A DNA stretch of 64,000 bases, taken from positions 107,461,904 to 107,525,903 of the forward strand of contig CM058237.1 of assembly GCA_030180135.1 (NCBI GenBank), read 5' to 3'. Within the stretch, counting starts at the first letter, position 1; each line of letters opens with the position of its first letter. The DNA comes from Orychophragmus violaceus. Its lineage: Eukaryota; Streptophyta; Magnoliopsida; Brassicales; Brassicaceae. The notes under the pieces were generated by a model. It worked only from the letters and a program-made list of their open reading frames with translations. It was not told the DNA's origin and ran no database searches. Made by a program: the position numbers and the translations under genes. Shown here piece after piece: positions 1 to 13,500 of the stretch.

Positions 1-720
1 CAGGATAATCCATCACGTCAGTCAGTATGGCCGAGATAGTCCTTCCCGTCTGTTCGTTTCCATCCCGTTAGTCAGTATGGCCAAGATAGTCCTTCACGTC
101 AGTTCATTACGAGGTTTTGGCCTTAGGATCCTTCCCCCGGTGGATAGAATCAGTTTATCCTATCCCGTCATTCTTTTTTCCACCAATTTCTTCACCAGAC
201 CTCTTTGTTATCCATTAGGAGGTTTTGGCCTTAGGATCCTTCCCCCGGTGGATAGAGTCAGTTTATCCTATCCCGTTATTGTTTTTTCCACCAATTTCTT
301 CACCAGACCTCTTTGTTATCCATTTGAGAGGTTTGGGTCTTGATAGTTTCAAAAAAACTCGAGTCAATTTTTTCGGGTCAAGGAACCTTGGTTCTCGGTA
401 GGCTATAACCTTCCCACGGTGTATAGACGGGTTTTTCGGGTCATTTGTTTTCCACCAATTTCTTCACCAGACCTCTTTTATATCCCATTTTAAGGGTTTT
501 GGTCATGATAGTTTCAAAAAAACTCGATCCAATTCTTCCTGGGTCGTGGAAACTTGCATTTTGGCCTTAGAATCCTTCTCGGCGGTGCATCTGGTCAGGA
601 TAATCCATCCCGTTAGTCAGTATGGCCAAGATAGTCCTTCCCGTCATTTCGTTTCCATCCCGTTAGTCAGTATGGCCGAGATAGTCCTTCACGTCAGTTC
701 GTTTCCGTCCCGTCAGTCAT

Positions 721-799
721 TCTGGCCGCGAGAATGCTAGTCCTTTGTTGTTTTGGCCGAGGGATTCCACACCTTACGTCATTTAGTGTGGTTTTTTGG
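721..799 (+). repeat. D block, marker of the 672-bp module (example copy)
   Basis: This segment, with the landmarks GGCCGCGAGAATGCTAG and GGGATTCCACACC, occurs only in the longest module (331 to 1003, 672 bp). It contains a short inverted repeat, CCACAC/GTGTGG. Further copies lie near 2865, 5005, 8460, 12070, 15520, 19130, 29470, 31175, 32445, 34150, 36130 and 38110, with a degenerate one at 39910-39985. It therefore marks one register of each higher-order repeat on the left side. I did not find its core in the inverted block to the right of 40100. Confidence 0.8.
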
Positions 800-1002
800 C
801 CTTAGGATCCTTCCCGGCGGTTCATCCGGTCATGATAATCCATCCCGTCAATGAGTATGGCCGAGACAGTCCTTCCCGTCAGTCCATTAGGATGTTTTGG
901 CCTTAGGATCCTTCCCCCGGTGGATAGAATCAGTTTATCCTATCTCGTCATTGTTTTTTCCAACAATTTCTTCAACAGACCTCTTTGTTATCCATTTGAG
1001 AG

Positions 1003-1439
1003 GTTTGGGTCTTGATAGTTTCAAAAAAACTCGAGTCAATTTTTTCGGGTCAAGGAACCTTGGTTCTCGGTAGGTTATAACCTTCCCACGGTGTATAGAC
1101 GGGTTTTTCGGGTCATTTGTTTTCCACCAATTTCTTCACCAGACCTCTTTTATATCCCATTTTAAGGGTTTTGGTCATGATAGATTCAAAAAAACTCGAT
1201 CCAATTCTTCCTGGGTCATGGAAACTTGAATTTTGGCCTTAGAATCCTTCTCGGCGGTGCATCTGGTCAGGATAATCCATCCCGTTAGTCAGTATGGCCG
1301 AGATTGTCCTTCACGTCAGTTCATTAGGAGGTTTTGGCCTTAGGATCCTTCCCCCGGTGGATAGAATCAGTTTATCCTATCCCGTCATTGTTTTTTCCAC
1401 CAATTTCTTCACCAGACCTCTTTGTTATCCATTTGAGAG
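1003..1439 (+). repeat. Reference 437-bp satellite module (A+B)
   Basis: This is a typical basic module, delimited from one GTTTGGGTC landmark (1003) to the next (1440); the following one is at 1877, again 437 bp. Measured between CCACCAAT starts (1397, 1561, 1834), the module splits into a 164-bp A monomer and a 273-bp B part. A and B share the CCACCAAT start and the central GATAGTTTCAAAAAAACTCGA, then diverge. A carries CTCGAGTCAATTTTTTCGGG and B carries CTCGATCCAATTCTTCCTGG. The shared halves imply duplication of a monomer of about 165 bp, a length common for centromeric satellites. Confidence 0.85.
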
Positions 1440-2246
1440 GTTTGGGTCTTGATAGTTTCAAAAAAACTCGAGTCAATTTTTTTGGGTCAAGGAACCTTTG
1501 TTCTCGGTAGGCTATAACCTTCCCACGGTGTATAGACGGGTTTTTCGGGTCATTTGTTTTCCACCAATTTCTTCACCAGACCTCTTTTATATCCCATTTT
1601 AAGGGTTTTGGTCATGTTAGTTTCAAAAAAACTCGATCCAATTCTTCCTGGGTCATGAAAACTTGCATTTTGGCCTTAGAATCCTTCTCGGCGGTGCATC
1701 TGGTCAGGATAATCCATCCCGTTAGTCAGTATGGCCGAGATAGTCCTTCCCGTCAGTCCATTAGGAGGTTTTAGCCTTAGGATCCTTCCCCCGGTGGATA
1801 GAATCAGTTTATCCTATCCCGTCATTGTTTTTTCCACCAATTTCTTCACCAGACCTCTTTGTTATCCATTTGAGAGGTTTGGGTCTTGATAGTTTCAAAA
1901 AAACTCGAGTTAATTTTTTCGGGTCAAGGAACCTTGGTTCTCGGTAGGCTATAACCTTCCCACGGTGTATAGACGGGTTTTTCGGGTCATTTTTTTTCCA
2001 CCAATTTCTTCACCAGACCTCTTTTATATCCCATTTTAAGGGTTTTGGTCATGATAGTTTCAAAAAAACTCGATCCAATTCTTCCTGGGTCATGGAAACT
2101 TGCATTTTGGCCTTAGAATCCTTCTCGGCGGTGCATCTGGTCAGGATAATCCATCACGTCAGTCAGTATGGCCGAGATAGTCCTTCCCGTCTGTTCGTTT
2201 CCATCCCGTTAGTCAGTATGGCCGAGATAGTCCTTCACGTCAGTTC

Positions 2247-2460
2247 ATTACGAGGTTTTGGCCTTAGGATCCTTCCCCCGGTGGATAGAATCAGTTTATC
2301 CTATCCCGTCATTCTTTTTTCCACCAATTTCTTCACCAGACCTCTTTGTTATCCATTAGGAGGTTTTGGCCTTAGGATCCTTCCCCCGGTGGATAGAGTC
2401 AGTTTATCCTATCCCGTCATTGTTTTTTCCACCAATTTCTTCACCAGACCTCTTTGTTAT
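2247..2460 (+). repeat. Tandem 107-bp C units inside a 595-bp module
   Basis: The stretch starting CATTA(C/G)GAGGTTTTGGCC at 2247 recurs at 2354, giving two adjacent 107-bp units. The C unit starts like A (CCACCAATTTCTTCACC to TTATCCATT) and then jumps to TAGGAGGTTTTGGCC, so it looks like an internally deleted monomer fused to the end of B. Together with an extra copy of a 50-bp unit (ATGGCCGAGATAG at 2168 and 2218), it accounts for the 158-bp excess of the 595-bp module (1877 to 2472). The same arrangement recurs through the left block. Confidence 0.75.
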
Positions 2461-3462
2461 CCATTTGAGAGGTTTGGGTCTTGATAGTTTCAAAAAAACT
2501 CGAGTCAATTTTTTCGGGTCAAGGAACCTTGGTTCTCGGTAGGCTATAACCTTCCCACGGTGTATAGACGGGTTTTTCGGGTCATTTGTTTTCCACCAAT
2601 TTCTTCACCAGACCTCTTTTATATCCCATTTTAAGGGTTTTGGTCATGATAGTTTCAAAAAAACTCGATCCAATTCTTCCTGGGTCGTGGAAACTTGCAT
2701 TTTGGCCTTAGAATCCTTCTCGGCGGTGCATCTGGTCAGGATAATCCATCCCGTTAGTCAGTATGGCCAAGATAGTCCTTCCCGTCATTTCGTTTCCATC
2801 CCGTTAGTCAGTATGGCCGAGATAGTCCTTCACGTCAGTTCGTTTCCGTCCCGTCAGTCATTCTGGCCGCGAGAATGCTAGTCCTTTGTTGTTTTGGCCG
2901 AGGGATTCCACACCTTACGTCATTTAGTGTGGTTTTTTGGCCTTAGGATCCTTCCCGGCGGTTCATCCGGTCATGATAATCCATCCCGTCAATGAGTATG
3001 GCCGAGACAGTCCTTCCCGTCAGTCCATTAGGATGTTTTGGCCTTAGGATCCTTCCCCCGGTGGATAGAATCAGTTTATCCTATCTCGTCATTGTTTTTT
3101 CCAACAATTTCTTCAACAGACCTCTTTGTTATCCATTTGAGAGGTTTGGGTCTTGATAGTTTCAAAAAAACTCGAGTCAATTTTTTCGGGTCAAGGAACC
3201 TTGGTTCTCGGTAGGTTATAACCTTCCCACGGTGTATAGACGGGTTTTTCGGGTCATTTGTTTTCCACCAATTTCTTCACCAGACCTCTTTTATATCCCA
3301 TTTTAAGGGTTTTGGTCATGATAGATTCAAAAAAACTCGATCCAATTCTTCCTGGGTCATGGAAACTTGAATTTTGGCCTTAGAATCCTTCTCGGCGGTG
3401 CATCTGGTCAGGATAATCCATCCCGTTAGTCAGTATGGCCGAGATTGTCCTTCACGTCAGTT

Positions 3463-6400
3463 CATTAGGAGGTTTTGGCCTTAGGATCCTTCCCCCGGTG
3501 GATAGAATCAGTTTATCCTATCCCGTCATTGTTTTTTCCACCAATTTCTTCACCAGACCTCTTTGTTATCCATTTGAGAGGTTTGGGTCTTGATAGTTTC
3601 AAAAAAACTCGAGTCAATTTTTTTGGGTCAAGGAACCTTTGTTCTCGGTAGGCTATAACCTTCCCACGGTGTATAGACGGGTTTTTCGGGTCATTTGTTT
3701 TCCACCAATTTCTTCACCAGACCTCTTTTATATCCCATTTTAAGGGTTTTGGTCATGTTAGTTTCAAAAAAACTCGATCCAATTCTTCCTGGGTCATGAA
3801 AACTTGCATTTTGGCCTTAGAATCCTTCTCGGCGGTGCATCTGGTCAGGATAATCCATCCCGTTAGTCAGTATGGCCGAGATAGTCCTTCCCGTCAGTCC
3901 ATTAGGAGGTTTTAGCCTTAGGATCCTTCCCCCGGTGGATAGAATCAGTTTATCCTATCCCGTCATTGTTTTTTCCACCAATTTCTTCACCAGACCTCTT
4001 TGTTATCCATTTGAGAGGTTTGGGTCTTGATAGTTTCAAAAAAACTCGAGTTAATTTTTTCGGGTCAAGGAACCTTGGTTCTCGGTAGGCTATAACCTTC
4101 CCACGGTGTATAGACGGGTTTTTCGGGTCATTTTTTTTCCACCAATTTCTTCACCAGACCTCTTTTATATCCCATTTTAAGGGTTTTGGTCATGATAGTT
4201 TCAAAAAAACTCGATCCAATTCTTCCTGGGTCATGGAAACTTGCATTTTGGCCTTAGAATCCTTCTCGGCGGTGCATCTGGTCAGGATAATCCATCACGT
4301 CAGTCAGTATGGCCGAGATAGTCCTTCCCGTCTGTTCGTTTCCATCCCGTTAGTCAGTATGGCCGAGATAGTCCTTCACGTCAGTTCATTACGAGGTTTT
4401 GGCCTTAGGATCCTTCCCCCGGTGGATAGAATCAGTTTATCCTATCCCGTCATTCTTTTTTCCACCAATTTCTTCACCAGACCTCTTTGTTATCCATTAG
4501 GAGGTTTTGGCCTTAGGATCCTTCCCCCGGTGGATAGAGTCAGTTTATCCTATCCCGTCATTGTTTTTTCCACCAATTTCTTCACCAGACCTCTTTGTTA
4601 TCCATTTGAGAGGTTTGGGTCTTGATAGTTTCAAAAAAACTCGAGTCAATTTTTTCGGGTCAAGGAACCTTGGTTCTCGGTAGGCTATAACCTTCCCACG
4701 GTGTATAGACGGGTTTTTCGGGTCATTTGTTTTCCACCAATTTCTTCACCAGACCTCTTTTATATCCCATTTTAAGGGTTTTGGTCATGATAGTTTCAAA
4801 AAAACTCGATCCAATTCTTCCTGGGTCGTGGAAACTTGCATTTTGGCCTTAGAATCCTTCTCGGCGGTGCATCTGGTCAGGATAATCCATCCCGTTAGTC
4901 AGTATGGCCAAGATAGTCCTTCCCGTCATTTCGTTTCCATCCCGTTAGTCAGTATGGCCGAGATAGTCCTTCACGTCAGTTCGTTTCCGTCCCGTCAGTC
5001 ATTCTGGCCGCGAGAATGCTAGTCCTTTGTTGTTTTGGCCGAGGGATTCCACACCTTACGTCATTTAGTGTGGTTTTTTGGCCTTAGGATCCTTCCCGGC
5101 GGTTCATCCGGTCATGATAATCCATCCCGTCAATGAGTATGGCCGAGACAGTCCTTCCCGTCAGTCCATTAGGATGTTTTGGCCTTAGGATCCTTCCCCC
5201 GGTGGATAGAATCAGTTTATCCTATCTCGTCATTGTTTTTTCCAACAATTTCTTCAACAGACCTCTTTGTTATCCATTTGAGAGGTTTGGGTCTTGATAG
5301 TTTCAAAAAAACTCGAGTCAATTTTTTCGGGTCAAGGAACCTTGGTTCTCGGTAGGTTATAACCTTCCCACGGTGTATAGACGGGTTTTTCGGGTCATTT
5401 GTTTTCCACCAATTTCTTCACCAGACCTCTTTTATATCCCATTTTAAGGGTTTTGGTCATGATAGATTCAAAAAAACTCGATCCAATTCTTCCTGGGTCA
5501 TGGAAACTTGAATTTTGGCCTTAGAATCCTTCTCGGCGGTGCATCTGGTCAGGATAATCCATCCCGTTAGTCAGTATGGCCGAGATTGTCCTTCACGTCA
5601 GTTCATTAGGAGGTTTTGGCCTTAGGATCCTTCCCCCGGTGGATAGAATCAGTTTATCCTATCCCGTCATTGTTTTTTCCACCAATTTCTTCACCAGACC
5701 TCTTTGTTATCCATTTGAGAGGTCTGGGTCTTGATAGTTTCAAAAAAACTCGAGTCAATTTTTTCGGGTCAAGGAACCTTGGTTCTCGGTAGGCTATAAC
5801 CTTCCCACGGTGTATAGACGGGTTTTTCGGGTCATTTGTTTTCCACCAATTTCTTCACCAAACCTCTTTTATATTACATTTTAAGGGTTTTGGTCATGAT
5901 AGTTTCAAAAAAACTCGATCCAATTCTTCCTGGGTCATGGAAACTTGAATTTTGGCCTTAGAATCCTTCTCGGCGGTGCATCTGGTCAGGATAATCCATC
6001 CCGTTAGTCAGTATTGCCGAGATAGTCCTTCACGTCAGTTCATTAGGAGGTTTTGGCCTTAGGATCCTTCCCCCGGTGGATAGAATCAGTTTATCCTATC
6101 CCGTCATTGTTTTTTCCACCAATTTCTTCACCAGACCTCTTTGTTATCCATTTGAGAGGTTTGGGTCTTGATAGTTTCAAAAAAACTCGAGTCAATTTTT
6201 TTGGGTCAAGGAACCTTGGTTCTCGGTAGGCTATAACCTTCCCACGGTGTATAGACGGGTTTTTCGGGTCATTTGTTTTCCACCAATTTCTTCACCAGAC
6301 CTCTTTTATATCCCATTTTAAGGGTTTTGGTCATGTTAGTTTCAAAAAAACTCGATCCAATTCTTCCTGGGTCATGAAAACTTGCATTTTGGCCTTAGGA

Positions 6401-9400
6401 TCCTTCCCGGCGGTTCATCCGGTCATGATAATCCATCCCGTCAATGAGTATGGCCGAGACAGTCCTTCCCGTCAGTCCATTAGGATGTTTTGGCCTTAGG
6501 ATCCTTCCCCCGGTGGATAGAATCAGTTTATCCTATCTCGTCATTGTTTTTTCCAACAATTTCTTCAACAGACCTCTTTGTTATCCATTTGAGAGGTTTG
6601 GGTCTTGATAGTTTCAAAAAAACTCGAGTCAATTTTTTCGGGTCAAGGAACCTTGGTTCTCGGTAGGTTATAACCTTCCCACGGTGTATAGACGGGTTTT
6701 TCGGGTCATTTGTTTTCCACCAATTTCTTCACCAGACCTCTTTTATATCCCATTTTAAGGGTTTTGGTCATGATAGATTCAAAAAAACTCGATCCAATTC
6801 TTCCTGGGTCATGGAAACTTGAATTTTGGCCTTAGAATCCTTCTCGGCGGTGCATCTGGTCAGCATAATCCATCCCGTTAGTCAGTATGGCCGAGATTGT
6901 CCTTCACGTCAGTTCATTAGGAGGTTTTGGCCTTAGGATCCTTCCCCCGGTGGATACAATCAGTTTATCCTATCCCGTCATTGTTTTTTCCACCAATTTC
7001 TTCACCAGACCTCTTTGTTATCCATTTGAGAGGTTTGGGTCTTGATAGTTTCAAAAAAACTCGAGTCAATTTTTTTGGGTCAAGGAACCTTTGTTCTCGG
7101 TAGGCTATAACCTTCCCACGGTGTATAGACGGGTTTTTCGGGTCATTTGTTTTCCACCAATTTCTTCACCAGACCTCTTTTATATCCCATTTTATGGGTT
7201 TTGGTCATGTTAGTTTCAAAAAAACTCGATCCAATTCTTCCTGGGTCATGAAAACTTGCATTTTGGCCTTAGAATCCTTCTCGGCGGTGCATCTGGTCAG
7301 GATAATCCATCCCGTTAGTCAGTATGGCCGAGATAGTCCTTCCCGTCAGTCCATTAGGAGGTTTTAGCCTTAGGATCCTTCCCCCGGTGGATAGAATCAG
7401 TTTATCCTATCCCGTCATTGTTTTTTCCACCAATTTCTTCACCAGACCTCTTTGTTATCCATTTGAGAGGTTTGGGTCTTGATAGATTCAAAAAAACTCG
7501 AGTTAATTTTTTCGGGTCAAGGAACCTTGGTTCTCGGTAGGCTATAACCTTCCCACGGTGTATAGACGGGTTTTTCGGGTCATTTTTTTTCCACCAATTT
7601 CTTCACCAGACCTCTTTTATATCCCATTTTAAGGGTTTTGGTCATGATAGTTTCAAAAAAACTCGATCCAATTCTTCCTGGGTCATGGAAAATTGCATTT
7701 TGGCCTTAGAATCCTTCTCGGCGGTGCATCTGGTCAGGATAATCCATCACGTCAGTCAGTATGGCCGAGATAGTCCTTCCCGTCTGTTCGTTTCCATCCC
7801 GTTAGTCAGTATGGCCGAGATAGTCCTTCACGTCAGTTCATTACGAGGTTTTGGCCTTAGGATCCTTCCCCCGGTGGATAGAATCAGTTTATCCTATCCC
7901 GTCATTCTTTTTTCCACCAATTTCTTCACCAGACCTCTTTGTTATCCATTAGGAGGTTTTGGCCTTAGGATCCTTCCCCCGGTGGATAGAGTCAGTTTAT
8001 CCTATCCCGTCATTGTTTTTTCCACCAATTTCTTCACCAGACCTCTTTGTTATCCATTTGAGAGGTTTGGGTCTTGATAGTTTCAAAAAAACTCGAGTCA
8101 ATTTTTTCGGGTCAAGGAACCTTGGTTCTCGGTAGGCTATAACCTTCCCACGGTGTATAGACGGGTTTTTCGGGTCATTTGTTTTCCACCAATTTCTTCA
8201 CCAGACCTCTTTTATATCCCATTTTAAGGGTTTTGGTCATGATAGTTTCAAAAAAACTCGATCCAATTCTTCCTGGGTCGTGGAAACTTGCATTTTGGCC
8301 TTAGAATCCTTCTCGGCGGTGCATCTGGTCAGGATAATCCATCCCGTTAGTCAGTATGGCCAAGATAGTCCTTCCCGTCATTTCGTTTCCATCCCGTTAG
8401 TCAGTATGGCCGAGATAGTCCTTCACGTCAGTTCGTTTCCGTCTCGTCAGTCATTCTGGCCGCGAGAATGCTAGTCCTTTGTTGTTTTGGCCGAGGGATT
8501 CCACACCTTACGTCATTTAGTGTGGTTTTTTGGCCTTAGGATCCTTCCCGGCGGTTCATCCGGTCATGATAATCCATCCCGTCAATGAGTATGGCCGAGA
8601 CAGTCCTTCCCGTCAGTCCATTAGGATGTTTTGGCCTTAGGATCCTTCCCCCGGTGGATAGAATCAGTTTATCCTATCTCGTCATTGTTTTTTCCAACAA
8701 TTTCTTCAACAGACCTCTTTGTTATCCATTTGAGAGGTTTGGGTCTTGATAGTTTCAAAAAAACTCGAGTCAATTTTTTCGGGTCAAGGAACCTTGGTTC
8801 TCGGTAGGTTATAACCTTCCCACGGTGTATAGACGGGTTTTTCGGGTCATTTGTTTTCCACCAATTTCTTCACCAGACCTCTTTTATATCCCATTTTAAG
8901 GGTTTTGGTCATGATAGATTCAAAAAAACTCGATCCAATTCTTCCTGGGTCATGGAAACTTGAATTTTGGCCTTAGAATCCTTCTCGGCGGTGCATCTGG
9001 TCAGGATAATCCATCCCGTTAGTCAGTATGGCCGAGATTGTCCTTCACGTCAGTTCATTAGGAGGTTTTGGCCTTAGGATCCTTCCCCCGGTGGATACAA
9101 TCAGTTTATCCTATCCCGTCATTGTTTTTTCCACCAATTTCTTCACCAGACCTCTTTGTTATCCATTTGAGAGGTTTGGGTCTTGATAGTTTCAAAAAAA
9201 CTCGAGTCAATTTTTTTGGGTCAAGGAACCTTTGTTCTCGGTAGGCTATAACCTTCCCACGGTGTATAGACGGGTTTTTCGGGTCATTTGTTTTCCACCA
9301 ATTTCTTCACCAGACCTCTTTTATATCCCATTTTAAGGGTTTTGGTGATGTTAGTTTCAAAGAAACTCGATCCAATTCTTCCTGGGTCATGAAAACTTGC

Positions 9401-10524
9401 ATTTTGGCCTTAGAATCCTTCTCGGCGGTGCATCTGGTCAGGATAATCCATCCCGTTAGTCAGTATGGTCGAGATAGTCCTTCCCGTCAGTCCATTAGGA
9501 GGTTTTAGCCTTAGGATCCTTCCCCCGGTGGATAGAATCAGTTTATCCTATCCCGTCATTGTTTTTTCCACCAATTTCTTCACCAGACCTCTTTGTTATC
9601 CATTTGAGAGGTTTGGGTCTTGATAGTTTCAAAAAAACTCGAGTCAATTTTTTCGGGTCAAGGAACCTTGGTTCTCGGTAGGCTATAACCTTCCCACGGT
9701 GTATAGACGGGTTTTTCGGGTCATTTGTTTTCCACCAATTTCTTCACCAAACCTCTTTTATATTACATTTTAAGGGTTTTGGTCATGATAGTTTCAAAAA
9801 AACTCGATCCAATTCTTCCTGGGTCATGGAAACTTGAATTTTGGCCTTAGAATCCTTCTCGGCGGTGCATCTGGTCAGGATAATCCATCCCGTTAGTCAG
9901 TATGGCCGAGATAGTCCTTCCCGTCAGTCCATTAGGAGGTTTTGGCCTTAGGATCCTTCCCCCGGTGGATAGAATCAGTTTATCCTATCCCGTCATTGTT
10001 TTTTCCACCAATTTCTTCATCAGACCTCTTTGTTATCCATTTGAGAGGTTTGGGTCTTGATAGTTTCAAAAAAACTCGAGTCAATTTTTTTCGGGTGATG
10101 GAACCTTGGTTCTCGGTAGGCTATAACCTTCCCACGGTGTATAGACGGGTTTTTCGGGTCATTTTTTTCCACCAATTTCTTCACCAGACCTCTTTTATAT
10201 CCCATTTTAAGGGTTTTGGTCATGATAGTTTCAAAAAAACTCGATCCAATTCTTCCTGGGTCATGGAAACTTGCATTTTGGCCTTAAAATCCTTCTCGGC
10301 GGTGCATCTGGTCAAGATAATCCATCACGTCAGTCAGTATGGCCGAGATAGTCCTTCCCGTCAGTTCGTTTCCATCCCGTTAGTCAGTATGGCCGAGATA
10401 GTCCTTCACGTCAGTTCATTACGAGGTTTTGGCCTTAGGATCCTTCCCCCGGTGGATAGAATCAGTTTATCCTATCCCGTCATTCTTTTTTCCACCAATT
10501 TCTTCACCAGGCCTCTTTGTTATC
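3463..10524 (+). repeat. 7062-bp segmental duplication, copy 1
   Basis: Sequence from about 3463 matches sequence 7062 bp downstream (4233 with 11295, 8280 with 15342, 9942 with 17004). Left of 3463 the two positions no longer align: 3459 reads GTTCATTAGG where 10521 reads TATCCATTAG. The unit contains two D-marked sub-repeats of 3452 and 3610 bp. At about 6385-6400 a B monomer is fused directly to the tail of a D block, a junction shared by both copies. Confidence 0.85.
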
Positions 10525-13500
10525 CATTAGGAGGTTTTGGCCTTAGGATCCTTCCCCCGGTGGATAGAATCAGTTTATCCTATCCCGTCATTGTTTTTTC
10601 CACCAATTTCTTCACCAGACCTCTTTGTTATCCATTTGAGAGGTTTGGGTCTTGATAGTTTCAAAAAAACTCGAGTCAATTTTTTTGGGTCAAGGAACCT
10701 TTGTTCTCGGTAGGCTATAACCTTCCCACGGTGTATAGACGGGTTTTTCGGGTCATTTGTTTTCCACCAATTTCTTCACCAGACCTCTTTTATATCCCAT
10801 TTTAAGGGTTTTGGTCATGTTAGTTTCAAAAAAACTCGATCCAATTCTTCCTGGGTCATGAAAACTTGCATTTTGGCCTTAGAATCCTTCTCGGCGGTGC
10901 ATCTGGTCAGGATAATCCATCCCGTTAGTCAGTATGGCCGAGATAGTCCTTCCCGTCAGTCCATTAGGAGGTTTTGGCCTTAGGATCCTTCCCCCGGTGG
11001 ATAGAATCAGTTTATCCTATCCCGTCATTGTTTTTTCCACCAATTTCTTCACCAGACCTCTTTGTTATCCATTTGAGAGGTTTGGGTCTTGATAGTTTCA
11101 AAAAAACTCGAGTTAATTTTTTCGGGTCAAGGAACCTTGGTTCTCGGTAGGCTATAACCTTCCCACGGTGTATAGACGGGTTTTTCGGGTCATTTTTTTT
11201 CCACCAATTTCTTCACCAGACCTCTTTTATATCCCATTTTAAGGGTTTTGGTCATGATAGTTTCAAAAAAACTCGATCCAATTCTTCCTGGGTCATGGAA
11301 ACTTGCATTTTGGCCTTAGAATCCTTCTCGGCGGTGCATCTGGTCAGGATAATCCATCACGTCAGTCAGTATGGCCGAGATAGTCCTTCCCGTCTGTTCG
11401 TTTCCATCCCGTTAGTCAGTATGGCCGAGATAGTCCTTCACGTCAGTTCATTACGAGGTTTTGGCCTTAGGATCCTTCCCCCGGTGGATAGAATCAGTTT
11501 ATCCTATCCCGTCATTCTTTTTTCCACCAATTTCTTCACCAGACCTCTTTGTTATCCATTAGGAGGTTTTGGCCTTAGGATCCTTCCCCCGGTGGATAGA
11601 GTCAGTTTATCCTATCCCGTCATTGTTTTTTCCACCAATTTCTTCACCAGACCTCTTTGTTATCCATTTGAGAGGTTTGGGTCTTGATAGTTTCAAAAAA
11701 ACTCGAGTCAATTTTTTCGGGTCAAGGAACCTTGGTTCTCGGTAGGCTATAACCTTCCCACGGTGTATAGACGGGTTTTTCGGGTCATTTGTTTTCCACC
11801 AATTTCTTCACCAGACCTCTTTTATATCCCATTTTAAGGGTTTTGGTCATGATAGTTTCAAAAAAACTCGATCCAATTCTTCCTGGGTCGTGGAAACTTG
11901 CATTTTGGCCTTAGAATCCTTCTCGGCGGTGCATCTGGTCAGGATAATCCATCCCGTTAGTCAGTATGGCCAAGATAGTCCTTCCCGTCATTTCGTTTCC
12001 ATCCCGTTAGTCAGTATGGCCGAGATAGTCCTTCACGTCAGTTCGTTTCCGTCCCGTCAGTCATTCTGGCCGCGAGAATGCTAGTCCTTTGTTGTTTTGG
12101 CCGAGGGATTCCACACCTTACGTCATTTAGTGTGGTTTTTTGGCCTTAGGATCCTTCCCGGCGGTTCATCCGGTCATGATAATCCATCCCGTCAATGAGT
12201 ATGGCCGAGACAGTCCTTCCCGTCAGTCCATTAGGATGTTTTGGCCTTAGGATCCTTCCCCCGGTGGATAGAATCAGTTTATCCTATCTCGTCATTGTTT
12301 TTTCCAACAATTTCTTCAACAGACCTCTTTGTTATCCATTTGAGAGGTTTGGGTCTTGATAGTTTCAAAAAAACTCGAGTCAATTTTTTCGGGTCAAGGA
12401 ACCTTGGTTCTCGGTAGGTTATAACCTTCCCACGGTGTATAGACGGGTTTTTCGGGTCATTTGTTTTCCACCAATTTCTTCACCAGACCTCTTTTATATC
12501 CCATTTTAAGGGTTTTGGTCATGATAGATTCAAAAAAACTCGATCCAATTCTTCCTGGGTCATGGAAACTTGAATTTTGGCCTTAGAATCCTTCTCGGCG
12601 GTGCATCTGGTCAGGATAATCCATCCCGTTAGTCAGTATGGCGGAGATTGTCCTTCACGTCAGTTCATTAGGAGGTTTTGGCCTTAGGATCCTTCCCCCG
12701 GTGGATAGAATCAGTTTATCCTATCCCGTCATTGTTTTTTCCACCAATTTCTTCACCAGACCTCTTTGTTATCCATTTGAGAGGTCTGGGTCTTGATAGT
12801 TTCAAAAAAACTCGAGTCAATTTTTTCGGGTCAAGGAACCTTGGTTCTCGGTAGGCTATAACCTTCCCACGGTGTATAGACGGGTTTTTCGGGTCATTTG
12901 TTTTCCACCAATTTCTTCACCAAACCTCTTTTATATTACATTTTAAGGGTTTTGGTCATGATAGTTTCAAAAAAACTCGATCCAATTCTTCCTGGGTCAT
13001 GGAAACTTGAATTTTGGCCTTAGAATCCTTCTCGGCGGTGCATCTGGTCAGGATAATCCATCCCGTTAGTCAGTATTGCCGAGATAGTCCTTCACGTCAG
13101 TTCATTAGGAGGTTTTGGCCTTAGGATCCTTCCCCCGGTGGATAGAATCAGTTTATCCTATCCCGTCATTGTTTTTTCCACCAATTTCTTCACCAGACCT
13201 CTTTGTTATCCATTTGAGAGGTTTGGGTCTTGATAGTTTCAAAAAAACTCGAGTCAATTTTTTTGGGTCAAGGAACCTTGGTTCTCGGTAGGCTATAACC
13301 TTCCCACGGTGTATAGACGGGTTTTTCGGGTCATTTGTTTTCCACCAATTTCTTCACCAGACCTCTTTTATATCCCATTTTAAGGGTTTTGGTCATGTTA
13401 GTTTCAAAAAAACTCGATCCAATTCTTCCTGGGTCATGAAAACTTGCATTTTGGCCTTAGGATCCTTCCCGGCGGTTCATCCGGTCATGATAATCCATCC

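Larger units (their letters stand above)
1..5720 (+). repeat. 2141-bp higher-order repeat, about 2.7 copies
   Basis: Landmarks recur at exactly 2141 bp: the start of the module after GGGTCGTGG at 546, 2687 and 4828, and another at 2092 and 4233. The unit is four modules, 672+437+437+595 bp. Copies look almost identical; one difference is GGCCAAG at 80 against GGCCGAG at 2221. Exact periodicity ends near 5720, where the next copy has GGTCTGGGTC and a CAAACCTC...ATTACATT variant. Confidence 0.9.

Noticed and set aside
640..670. A possible CENP-B box in TTTCGTTTCCATCCCGTT
   Set aside because: It lacks the required A and the CGGG core of the NTTCGNNNNANNCGGGN consensus, and plants have no clear CENP-B box system.
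10020..10223. 67-codon lysine-rich frames on the minus strand (also 17082, 18113, 28454, 31426)
   Set aside because: These are the reverse reading of the same monomers and overlap the plus-strand frames exactly. No independent evidence of coding.
9942..10655. A 237-codon open frame in the satellite, with relatives at 17004 and 18035 and shorter versions throughout
   Set aside because: It follows the repeat, not a gene. The frame crosses A, B and C units, is cut or lengthened by whole-module changes (437 is not divisible by 3), and has no start context, domain or codon bias. Both strands show similar by-product frames.
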